From positions 1 through 5,646 of the forward strand of contig NZ_JAIVFR010000476.1 in the NCBI RefSeq assembly GCF_020829685.1: 5,646 nucleotides of DNA, read 5' to 3'. Position numbers and translations under genes: made by a program. A model generated the notes under the pieces. That model was not told where the DNA came from. It saw only the letters and a program-made list of their open reading frames with translations, and searched no databases. Shown piece by piece: positions 1 to 4,682 of the stretch; within the stretch, counting starts at the first letter, position 1, and each line of letters opens with the position of its first letter. This DNA comes from Nostoc sp. CHAB 5715. Lineage in GTDB: Bacteria > Cyanobacteriota > Cyanobacteriia > Cyanobacteriales > Nostocaceae.

Positions 1-215
1 AGTCGTTGCTTAATAGCCGCTATTTCAGCATCCAGTTGCAATGCTAATTCTGCTTGGATATCAACAACTTCTTCCTGAACTTCCTGAGTTTCCCAAATAG
101 CGGTGATGATCTCAGCTTCTTCTTCAGGAGTCTGACAATTAGTTAGCTGTTCCCAGAGATGAGCAGCAGTTTGGGAAAGTCCTGCTAAGGATTGTTGAGC
201 GAGTGCTAAATTCAT
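1..215 (-). CDS. Gp157-like phage-related protein, 3' end outside window
   Basis: The first 71 codons of a minus-strand gene are visible; it runs off the left edge with no stop. The protein begins MNLALAQQSLAGLSQTAAHL and is rich in Glu, Ala and Leu (a TPEEEAEIITAIWETQEVQEE stretch near residues 29-49), predicting long helices. This composition and opening resemble the siphovirus Gp157 family (Pfam Sipho_Gp157), whose members continue as a coiled coil. That family is known from Streptococcus thermophilus phages and from bacterial genomes and has been linked to phage resistance; its biochemical role is not established. The ATG is supported by a GAGGAG sequence about 8-9 bases upstream. The gene follows the 87-codon ORF by two bases, so the two are probably co-transcribed. 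Assignment rests on N-terminal pattern only; a generic helical protein is the alternative. Confidence 0.6.
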   Translation of the reverse strand, partial: MNLALAQQSLAGLSQTAAHLWEQLTNCQTPEEEAEIITAIWETQEVQEEVVDIQAELALQLDAEIAAIKQR

Positions 216-217
216 GA

Positions 218-481
218 CTACCACTCCTCACAAACTTGATAGTATTCATATTCAGCTTCAATCTGTTCTAAGATAGCTATAGTGCCTGAATCTAAATTAG
301 TATTGAAAGATAAATTGGAAGTGACCTTTTGTGTAGGCTGAGGATTTTGATAAGTAGAAGTAGTTGAGTCAGGTGAAGTTGAAGTTTTTGTCAATGTTTG
401 CATAAATGTTGCTTGCTTAACGCCAGAAACAATGGCGCGATAGCGCGTCTGGGGAACAAGCGCAGCAAGTTTATCTGTCAA
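218..481 (-). CDS. Unrecognised protein, 61-87 residues, upstream of Gp157-like gene
   Basis: I do not recognise this protein. The longest reading is 87 codons from a TTG start with no visible Shine-Dalgarno. An in-frame ATG at 403 would give 61 residues, also without a clear ribosome site, so the start is uncertain. The middle (about residues 29-60) is rich in Ser, Thr, Pro, Gln and Asn and is probably disordered. The C-terminal end is a short helical segment, IAILEQIEAEYEYYQVCEEW. There is no signal peptide, membrane segment or catalytic motif. Its stop lies two bases before the ATG of the Gp157-like gene, and that gene's GAGGAG ribosome site lies within this coding end, suggesting one transcript and translational coupling. 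A role linked to the Gp157-like protein is inference from position only. Confidence 0.55.
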   Translation of the reverse strand: MTDKLAALVPQTRYRAIVSGVKQATFMQTLTKTSTSPDSTTSTYQNPQPTQKVTSNLSFNTNLDSGTIAILEQIEAEYEYYQVCEEW

Positions 482-560
482 TGGCTAGGATTCCAAACCC
501 TCACACAAATACCCTAAAAAGTTTAATTTATTAGTGTTTATTAAGATGGATATTCTTTTA

Positions 561-1007
561 TTATTGACGTAGATCATCAATAGGTGGATGCCAACCTGCT
601 GTTAACCAAAGTTGACGGGAATTTAGAATAAACCCATCATCGTGGTCTCGATCATTAAAATCAAAACGACTGCAAGTTGCACGACCTATAGGAGTTGTTC
701 CAATGATATTTAACCCATTTTGTGTCCAGATAAAATGCTCTGACCAATTTTGATTTCTCGGATTAAATAATGGAACTTCTGTTTGTGTTTCTGGATCAAT
801 CCCAGTTGTAAAATTATACCGTCTTTGATTACAACGATGACAAGCTAAAGCCAAATTATTGAGATCGTCTGTTCCTCCTAAAGATTGAGGAATAATGTGA
901 TCAATTGTAAAGGGTGTTGCATTTGAGCGTTCTGGAGAGTGACAATATTCGCATAAGTATTTTGCCCTTTTACGGACGTTTAAGCGAAGAAAATTGTTGA
1001 TAACCAC
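561..1007 (-). CDS. HNH endonuclease
   Basis: A 148-residue HNH-type nuclease. The zinc-binding ββα-metal core is clear: CEYC (Cys19, Cys22), then IDHIIPQSLGG (Asp36-His37, with His37 the expected general base), DLNNLALAC (Asn50/51) and CHRCN (Cys56, Cys59, Asn60). Two CxxC pairs plus DHIIP are typical of the small stand-alone HNH proteins common in cyanobacteria. The C-terminal half (about 75-148) has no catalytic motif I recognise. The start is GTG; an in-frame stop 16 bases upstream leaves no room for a longer reading. The stop of the 76-residue gene lies two bases before it, so the pair is surely co-transcribed. The family covers homing, restriction, phage-packaging and repair enzymes, so the substrate is unknown. 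No intron or intein flanks it, which argues against a homing enzyme. Confidence 0.9.
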   Translation of the reverse strand: MVINNFLRLNVRKRAKYLCEYCHSPERSNATPFTIDHIIPQSLGGTDDLNNLALACHRCNQRRYNFTTGIDPETQTEVPLFNPRNQNWSEHFIWTQNGLNIIGTTPIGRATCSRFDFNDRDHDDGFILNSRQLWLTAGWHPPIDDLRQ

Positions 1008-1009
1008 AA

Positions 1010-1240
1010 TTAAGACGCAAGTTTAGCGTTGATAAAACTAAAGATTTTTTCTAATTCCAATAAACCAGCTAATTCTGCTTGTTCATCTGGATTGAGTAAA
1101 TTTTCTTTATTTTTTTCTAATAGTTCCTCTAAACGAATTTGTAACTCTTCAGTAAAAGAAAAAGGACGAAACTGATCGGAAAGATTAAGTTTTATTCCAT
1201 TTGGTAGCCAAGATGAAGGCTGTTCCATTAATTCTTTCAT
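1010..1240 (-). CDS. Small helical acidic protein paired with HNH nuclease
   Basis: A 76-residue protein of unknown function. Residues 1-28 are loop-like (WLPNGIKLNLSDQFRPFSF). Residues 30-75 read as two amphipathic helices separated by LNPDEQAEL, giving the pattern L-N-P-D-E-Q-A-E-L-x-x-L-L-x-L-E. The pattern is like small L-x-P-E-E-x-A-E-L proteins I associate with cyanobacterial genomes, but I cannot name a family. The ATG has GGAG at 1247-1250, six bases upstream, a good start. It precedes the HNH gene by two bases. The order (small acidic protein first, nuclease second) is like many toxin-antitoxin or nuclease-inhibitor pairs; that is inference from layout, with no known antitoxin DNA-binding motif seen. 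A promoter would have to lie in or beyond the kinase remnant directly upstream. Confidence 0.75.
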   Translation of the reverse strand: MKELMEQPSSWLPNGIKLNLSDQFRPFSFTEELQIRLEELLEKNKENLLNPDEQAELAGLLELEKIFSFINAKLAS

Positions 1241-1250
1241 GGGTATCTCC

Positions 1251-1334
1251 GTTAATCAAGTATTCATATTGCTGACGGCGGATGAGATTAGGGGGTTTCA
1301 GGTCACGGTGAATAGTATTATTATGCACTTGGTC
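1251..1334 (-). pseudogene. Remnant of a Hanks-type Ser/Thr protein kinase
   Basis: Minus-strand translation of this stretch gives VHNNTIHRDLKPPNLIRR followed by QQYEYLI. IHRDLKPxN is the catalytic loop of Hanks-type kinases: the Asp of HRD (codon 1302-1304) is the catalytic base and the Asn of KPxN (1287-1289) binds metal. The basic run after it (NLIRR) and the following YLI, where KLVLIDFG would be expected, fit cyanobacterial kinases. The DFG motif is lost (LING instead) and an in-frame TAA at 1359-1361 closes the reading upstream, so only about 28 codons of a roughly 270-residue domain survive. It is debris. It lies immediately upstream of the HNH operon and may now serve only as its leader. 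The short length leaves some chance of coincidence, but the motif is very specific. Confidence 0.7.
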
Positions 1335-1421
1335 AGTATCTGAGATGAGTTTTCTTGATTACAATTAGGGTTGATACTTGCGAATAAAAATTATTAAACA
1401 CGAGCAGCCTGATAAGTACTA

Positions 1422-1979
1422 ATGTCTACTGGCTATTATCCGGTTATTCTTTATCCACCACTAGCAAGGCGCTTTACTAACAACGATCAAGGAAAGGGGT
1501 ATCTAAAAGCGTTGCTTCAAGGATGCGTTGCATTACCAGATGGGAATGGTACAGCCAAGCAAGGTGTGAGCGAAAAGGAGTTTTTTCGCCATTTACTGTG
1601 TGCGTTTCCAGGAAATCTTATCTGTCAAGCGGTTGAGTTTGAGATTCCAGGTTATCCTCAACGCTACTCGGCCGATTTTATCCTTTACCATCAATCTTCT
1701 GGGTTAGCTCTCGATATTGAGATTGATGAACCTTATGCTGGAGATACAGGTAAACCTCACCACTGCATTGATGTTGATGATGATAAAATCCGTAACCGTT
1801 TTTTCTTAGAACGCAATTGGGGTGTGGTGAGATTTGCAGAAGTTCAGGTGGTACGTCATCCTTGGAGTTGTTGTAAGGCGATAATCTACTTGATGGGGGC
1901 AATGGCAATGATTTCCTCTCTGCCTCTGGCGCTTCTGGCAATAACACTCTCAAGGGTGGTGCTGGGAGTGATTTCCTGA
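1422..1979 (+). CDS. PD-(D/E)XK nuclease-like protein with foreign out-of-frame C-terminus
   Basis: A 185-codon chimera. Residues 1 to about 152 look like one genuine protein: YSADFILYH (Asp85), then ALDIEIDEPY (Glu100, Asp102), a DVDDDKIRNRFFLERNWGVV segment and RFAEVQVVRHP. The order D...ExD...D..R..fl...Gw.vvRf is the layout of DUF559/Vsr-like members of the PD-(D/E)XK nuclease fold, in which Asp85 and Glu100 would bind metal. Ser-Cys-Cys-Lys at 149-152 appears to be near the natural end. From codon 153 on, the DNA is an RTX repeat gene read in the wrong frame, adding about 33 hydrophobic residues (LMGAMAMISSLPLALLAI). The stop TGA overlaps the next ATG (TGATG). The ATG is the first start after an in-frame TAA at 1413-1415; no good ribosome site is visible. 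The nuclease part may still be active; substrate unknown. Confidence 0.7.
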   Translation: MSTGYYPVILYPPLARRFTNNDQGKGYLKALLQGCVALPDGNGTAKQGVSEKEFFRHLLCAFPGNLICQAVEFEIPGYPQRYSADFILYHQSSGLALDIEIDEPYAGDTGKPHHCIDVDDDKIRNRFFLERNWGVVRFAEVQVVRHPWSCCKAIIYLMGAMAMISSLPLALLAITLSRVVLGVIS

Positions 1980-2332
1980 TGGGTGGGAACGGTAATGATA
2001 CCCTCTATGGAGGAAATGGTGCTGATACCTTTGCTTTCAATAGTTATAATGAAGGCGTTGATAGTATTTATGACTTCAACGCAAATAATGAATTTATTCA
2101 GGTATCGGCTGCTGGTTTTGGTGGGGGGTTATCACTATATTTCCTCTCTGCTAGTCAGTTTACCCTTGGAACATCTGCAACCACGATCGCTCACCGATTT
2201 ATCTATGATGACACTACAGGTGCATTGTATTTCGATCAAGATGGCAGTCGAGATGCGTTTACTCAGGTAAAATTTGCACAATTATTTGGTGGAGTGTCAC
2301 TAACTAACAACGATTTTTATGTCATTGCTTGA
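1877..2332 (+). pseudogene. 3' fragment of RTX-type calcium-binding protein gene
   Basis: The frame is open from just after a TAA at 1874-1876 and encodes glycine-rich nonapeptides: LDGGNGNDFL, LKGGAGSDFLMGGNGNDTLY and GGNGADTFAF. These match the RTX consensus GGxGxDxUx, which binds calcium in a parallel beta-roll. After the repeats comes about 100 residues (DFNANNEFIQVSAAGFGG, YDDTTGALYFDQDG, ending NNDFYVIA) typical of the C-terminal part of cyanobacterial RTX proteins exported by type I secretion. Everything upstream of the repeats is missing and the 5' edge abuts the nuclease gene. There is no start before ATG 1979, which would give 117 residues with one or two repeats and has GGGAG ten bases upstream. 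Re-initiation from the overlapping TGATG is possible, but loss of most of the protein makes it a gene fragment. Confidence 0.8.
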
Positions 2333-2384
2333 TCGTGATGAGCGTTTCATGATTCTCGCCAGATAAAAATAAGAAATTATGCAA

Positions 2385-2414
2385 ATGCGAGGTGCTATTA
2401 TAGGCATCTTGCAT
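2385..2414 (+). terminator. Hairpin downstream of RTX fragment, possible terminator
   Basis: ATGCGAGGTGC (2385-2395) can pair with GCATCTTGCAT (2404-2414) across all 11 positions if two G:U pairs are allowed, leaving an eight-base loop. It starts 52 bases after the RTX stop. No clear U-run follows (CGATTTATTG), so it could be a weak terminator, an RNA-stabilising 3' hairpin, or unrelated. The fact that both mismatches are G:U favours RNA folding in the plus direction. Confidence 0.4.
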
Positions 2415-2426
2415 TCGATTTATTGA

Positions 2427-2486
2427 AAGTCGGCGGGAAACTCCATCCCGCAAGTGGCGTGGAGAGGGATAGCCGCCCGCCGACTT
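2427..2486. repeat. Nested hairpin with outer stem AAGTCGGCGGG / CCCGCCGACTT
   Basis: AAGTCGGCGGG at 2427-2437 is a perfect 11-bp inverted match of CCCGCCGACTT at 2476-2486. Inside lies the first copy of a 27-bp repeat (2438-2464), which itself has CTCCA/TGGAG arms. The result is a GC-rich hairpin within a hairpin, unlike the AT-rich surroundings. Confidence 0.75.
2438..2464 (+). repeat. 27-bp dispersed repeat, copy 1
   Basis: Identical over 27 bases to 2552-2578. It starts AAACTCCATCCCGC and ends GGCGTGGAG, with CTCCA/TGGAG arms around an internal CGC/GCG pair. In this copy the flanks are GGG and AGGG, so there is no terminator-like T-run. Confidence 0.85.
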
Positions 2487-2549
2487 GGGGCATTGGGCAT
2501 TGGGCATTGGTGACTCTTCCCCATGCCCCATGCCCTATTCCCCATGCCC
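2487..2549. repeat. Heptamer repeats: GGGCATT x3, then CCCCATG-type
   Basis: GGGCATT is repeated three times in tandem (2488-2508), and the C-rich half has CCCCATG at 2519-2525, 2526-2532 and 2540-2546 with a variant CCCTATT between. GGGGCAT and ATGCCCC are complementary, so the two halves can fold on each other. Such short tandem heptamers are common between genes in heterocystous cyanobacteria. The same G-rich-then-C-rich order recurs at 5408-5533. Confidence 0.8.
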
Positions 2550-2584
2550 AAAAACTCCATCCCGCAAGTGGCGTGGAGTTTTTT
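2550..2584. terminator. 27-bp repeat copy 2 as a bidirectional terminator-like hairpin
   Basis: AAAAACTCCA (2550-2559) pairs perfectly with TGGAGTTTTT (2574-2583), with an inner CGC/GCG, and a run of six T follows on the plus strand; the A-run gives a T-run on the minus strand. This has the shape of an intrinsic terminator in both directions, though the stem is AT-rich at its base. The central 27 bases (2552-2578) equal copy 1 at 2438-2464. Plus-strand transcripts from the nuclease/RTX chimera would end here if earlier hairpins fail. Confidence 0.5.
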
Positions 2585-2589
2585 ATTAA

Positions 2590-2673
2590 TAGGACTTACG
2601 CAAACTCTACGATTCTTGGCGTTCTTGGCGGTTCGATAAATTAAGATTTTTAGTACTTTTTGCGTAAGTCCTA
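2590..2673. mobile_element. 84-bp MITE-like element
   Basis: TAGGACTTACGCAAA (2590-2604) is a perfect 15-bp inverted match of TTTGCGTAAGTCCTA (2659-2673). The 54-base interior carries no gene, and includes the near-repeat TTCTTGGCG (2613-2621 and 2622-2630). Termini of the form AGGACTTACGCA are familiar to me from insertion elements and small non-autonomous elements in Nostocales. The outermost TA on each side would fit the TA target duplication of IS630/mariner-type elements, while ATTAAT beside both ends is an alternative target repeat; I cannot tell which. It needs a transposase supplied elsewhere. Confidence 0.65.
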
Positions 2674-2775
2674 ATTAATTGCGATCGCTGGAAATTCTTC
2701 AGCTAAATCAGCAACTTTATTAAAGTGAAATGCGCTTGCTTGAGTCCACTGATGTAGTATTTCTTGCACTACGTG
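2671..2775 (-). pseudogene. Possible C-terminal coding remnant
   Basis: The minus strand reads VVQEILHQWTQASAFHFN followed by KVADLAEEFPAIAIN and a TAG stop (2671-2673). The composition is protein-like, including Trp and regular amphipathic spacing, and a HIP1 site (2681-2688) encodes the Ala-Ile-Ala. An in-frame TGA sits just upstream of the stretch (near 2776), and an ATG at 2804 in another frame gives MENKKYVCSDT before stopping, which could be the same relic after a frameshift. I do not recognise the family. The stop codon is supplied by the terminal repeat of the MITE-like element. No start or ribosome site is evident; it may be chance. Confidence 0.35.
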
Positions 2776-2842
2776 TCACTACATACATATTTTTTATTTT
2801 CCATAAATAAATTTACTTGCTCTGTACCTTTTTCTTTCTGGT

Positions 2843-2994
2843 CAGGAGCAAAGCCAGAGACGTTTCCGTTAGTTCCGGTCAGAATTTATAAGGAATCTAG
2901 AATAATTTGTATATTTATTGATCAAATGTTCTTCTGATTCTCTAACTATTCTAAATCCTGAATTCTGACCGGAGCTTCTTTGGCTTTGCTCCTG
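2843..2994. repeat. 152-bp imperfect palindrome next to cysK 3' end
   Basis: CAGGAGCAAAGCCA (2843-2856) matches TGGCTTTGCTCCTG (2981-2994) as a perfect 14-bp inverted repeat, and TCCGGTCAGAATT (2874-2886) matches AATTCTGACCGGA (2961-2973) as a perfect 13-bp one. A third, imperfect pair lies further in (GGAATCTAGAATA near 2892 and TATTCTAAATCC near 2947). The right arm also has its own small hairpin, GGAGC (2971-2975) with GCTCC (2988-2992). It begins 12 bases past the cysK stop, so it may end or protect the leftward cysK transcript. A decayed MITE is the other reading. Confidence 0.65.
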
Positions 2995-3005
2995 AATTCT
3001 TACAA

Positions 3006-3968
3006 TTAAACTTTGCTCAACCACTCATTTTCCTCTGGGTCTTTAAACAGTGAAGTACTGAGGTAGCGTTCGCCGAAGCTGGGCTGTATCATGACGATTA
3101 GGCGACCTGCATTTTCTGGTCGTTGTGCTACTTGAACAGCAGCATACAACGCAGCACCAGTAGAAATCCCCGATAGTAATCCTTCTTCTTTTGCGAGGCG
3201 ACGGCTGTAAGCGATCGCCTCCTCATCCGCTACCTGAATCACTTCATCCACCAGTTCTTTTCGGTAAATTGCTGGGACAAATCCTGCGCCGATACCCTGA
3301 ATTTTGTGAGGCCCTGATTTACCACCTGCTAATACTGGGCTGTTGCTTGGTTCAACTGCGATCGCTTGAAAACTCGGCTTCCGTTTTTTAATAACTTGTG
3401 CAACTCCCGTAATCGTCCCACCAGTACCTACTCCCGCCACAAGAATATCTACCTCTCCATCGGTATCATCCCAGATTTCTTCTGCTGTGGTTTCGGCGTG
3501 AACTTTCGGGTTAGCAGGGTTGCGGAACTGCTGCAACATATAAGCATTGGGCGTTTTAGCTATAATCTCCTCTGCATGAGCGATCGCTCCTCGCATCCCT
3601 TCTACCCCTGGCGTTAACTCTAGTTGAGCGCCATAAGCTTTGAGCATGGATCGTCTTTCGTGGCTCATTGTGTCAGGCATCGTTAGAATAAGATGATAAC
3701 CCTTGGCGGCTGCTACCATCGCCAGCGCAATTCCTGTATTTCCAGAAGTCGGCTCTACTAAAACGGTTTTTCCAGGGTGAATTAAGCCTGCTTCTTGTGC
3801 CGCTTCCACCATACTCGCGCCAATCCTGTCTTTGACAGAAGATGCTGGATTCATGCTTTCTAGCTTCACCACAATCTGAGCAACCGCTCCTGAAGCTTGG
3901 GGAATCTTATTTAATTGAACTAAAGGAGTTCGACCGATTAACTCTGTGATATCTTTGGCTATCCGCAT
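3006..3968 (-). CDS. cysK: Cysteine synthase A (O-acetylserine sulfhydrylase)
   Basis: PLP-dependent enzyme making L-cysteine from O-acetylserine and sulfide in the cytoplasm, the last step of sulfur assimilation. The 320-residue product has the full family length. Visible motifs are SSVKDR (Lys46, the PLP Schiff-base lysine), EPTSGNTG (72-79, substrate and PLP contacts), GVGTGGT (179-185, PLP phosphate loop), IQGIGAGF (223-230), GISTGAA (267-273, Ser269 at the PLP pyridine nitrogen) and GERYLST (299-305). The frame is open further upstream to 4037, but [17 protein letters not shown] is the normal start and GGAG at 3976-3979 lies seven bases before this ATG; the longer reading would overlap the rrf2-type gene. 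It follows that regulator gene by 17 bp, so the two form an operon, and cysE is divergent beyond it. CysK2/CysM or cystathionine beta-synthase are less likely given the motifs and length. Confidence 0.95.
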   Translation of the reverse strand: MRIAKDITELIGRTPLVQLNKIPQASGAVAQIVVKLESMNPASSVKDRIGASMVEAAQEAGLIHPGKTVLVEPTSGNTGIALAMVAAAKGYHLILTMPDTMSHERRSMLKAYGAQLELTPGVEGMRGAIAHAEEIIAKTPNAYMLQQFRNPANPKVHAETTAEEIWDDTDGEVDILVAGVGTGGTITGVAQVIKKRKPSFQAIAVEPSNSPVLAGGKSGPHKIQGIGAGFVPAIYRKELVDEVIQVADEEAIAYSRRLAKEEGLLSGISTGAALYAAVQVAQRPENAGRLIVMIQPSFGERYLSTSLFKDPEENEWLSKV

Positions 3969-3985
3969 GTGGGTACTCCGTCGTG

Positions 3986-4453
3986 TCAAATATAATACAT
4001 TGGACTTTGCTGTGCGCGAGTTTCTCTTTCCTGGCACAAGTCTTGGAGTGTATAACGACCCAAAACTTCAATTGAGGCAGCGTTAGCTTGCTCCCAAACT
4101 TCATAAACCAGAGTCTTTTCCAGAGTCGGAGAGTCAGAAGTATCTTTCTCTTTCCGCTCGCCTTCTACCAAAGTGACAATTTCAAGTATTGTAATCTGCC
4201 AAGGTTCACGAACTAAAACGAAACCTCCTTTAGAGCCGCGTTGACTCTGCACCACACCAGCACGCCGGAGGTTGGTCAAAATTTGTTCCAGATAGCGCTC
4301 AGGTATGGGTTGCTTGGCAGTGATCTCGCTCATGGTTAAAGGAAGTTTTTTCCCGTGGTGGCTTGCCAGTTCTAAGAGTGCCAGCAGCGCGTATTCCACT
4401 TTGGAAGAGAGATCCAAGAGAGCGTAGTTTTGGCTATTCAAGGCTGTACTCAA
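3986..4453 (-). CDS. Rrf2-family transcriptional regulator (CymR-like)
   Basis: A 155-residue winged-helix DNA-binding protein. [17 protein letters not shown] (14-30) is the family's first helix, [21 protein letters not shown] (42-62) the helix-turn-helix, and [20 protein letters not shown] (63-82) the wing; [12 protein letters not shown] (87-98) starts the dimerisation helix. The three cysteines that hold the Fe-S cluster in IscR are absent: the only Cys is at 140. It therefore resembles cluster-free members such as Bacillus CymR, which controls cysteine genes together with CysK. The gene sits 17 bp upstream of cysK on the same strand and divergent from cysE, supporting a sulfur role. The longest reading begins at TTG with no good ribosome site; TTG codons at residues 5 and 13 are alternatives, the last giving the typical short N-terminus. 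No in-frame ATG exists before the fold. Confidence 0.85.
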   Translation of the reverse strand: MSTALNSQNYALLDLSSKVEYALLALLELASHHGKKLPLTMSEITAKQPIPERYLEQILTNLRRAGVVQSQRGSKGGFVLVREPWQITILEIVTLVEGERKEKDTSDSPTLEKTLVYEVWEQANAASIEVLGRYTLQDLCQERETRAQQSPMYYI

Positions 4454-4512
4454 TATACTACGGTGAATTGGGGGACTTATCGCAGTTTATGCGAAATTAA
4501 TTTTTTCAAAGT

Positions 4513-4534
4513 GTGGAATGTGATAGCATCCCAC
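4513..4534. promoter_or_regulatory. Dyad in rrf2-cysE spacer (candidate operator 1)
   Basis: GTGGAATG (4513-4520) faces CATCCCAC (4527-4534) across six bases, matching at seven of eight positions, the eighth being a G:T. The size and shape suit a dimeric winged-helix regulator. It lies 60 bases upstream of the regulator's start and just upstream of a TTGAAA (minus strand, 4504-4509) that could be a -35 element. The role is inferred. Confidence 0.35.
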
Positions 4535-4592
4535 TTAACTACCCGCAAAAACACTCTATCCTATCGGCTTACCGTAGATTATTATCCTACAC

Positions 4593-4628
4593 AATTCCCA
4601 TAAATGATTTGATCTTTTTGTGGGAATT
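4593..4628. promoter_or_regulatory. Dyad upstream of cysE (candidate operator 2 or hairpin)
   Basis: AATTCCCA (4593-4600) is a perfect inverted match of TGGGAATT (4621-4628), separated by 20 bases, ending 54 bases before the cysE ATG. The half-site GGGAATTAT is of the GGAATT type seen in binding sites of CymR in Bacillus as I recall them, which would suit the adjacent Rrf2-family gene. TTGATC (4609-4614) inside the dyad could act as a -35 element, but no convincing -10 is seen. An RNA hairpin in the cysE leader is the alternative. Confidence 0.4.
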
Positions 4629-4682
4629 ATCATGAGTTTCTGTTTTCAGAGCCTCACATACCAACGAAAACCTTAACAGAGT

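Larger units (their letters stand above)
2333..3005. other. Gene-free stretch filled with repeats and debris
   Basis: No intact gene is seen on either strand. From left to right it holds a hairpin (2385-2414), a nested repeat with two 27-bp copies and heptamer runs (2427-2583), an 84-bp MITE-like element (2590-2673), a possible coding remnant (2671-2775), an AT-rich part with nothing recognisable (about 2776-2842) and a long imperfect palindrome (2843-2994). It separates the accessory left half from the cysteine genes. Confidence 0.75.

Noticed and set aside
435..446. GCGC-GATA-GCGC palindrome as an operator
   Set aside because: It is four base pairs of GC inside a reading frame with no supporting context.
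1678..1953. A minus-strand reading of 91 codons across the chimera
   Set aside because: It lies opposite the nuclease-like and RTX coding DNA, shows no family motif and has no ribosome site; it is a shadow of the plus-strand genes.
1979..2332. The RTX part as a complete 117-residue gene starting at ATG 1979
   Set aside because: RTX repeats continue upstream of that ATG in the same frame as far as 1877, so the ATG is internal to an older gene; only re-initiation could make it a start.
2438..2578. Two identical 27-bp repeats as a CRISPR array
   Set aside because: There are only two copies, 87 bases apart, with low-complexity heptamers between them instead of a unique spacer, and no cas gene nearby.
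2322..2644. Overlapping readings of 69 and 73 codons on both strands
   Set aside because: Both are made of the repeated 27-mer and heptamers (peptides such as GIGHWALVTLPHAPCPIPHA), so they are repeat translation and not genes.
3969..4037. A longer CysK with 23 extra N-terminal residues
   Set aside because: The extra part overlaps the 3' end of the regulator gene, has no family counterpart, and the inner ATG at 3968 has a good GGAG site.
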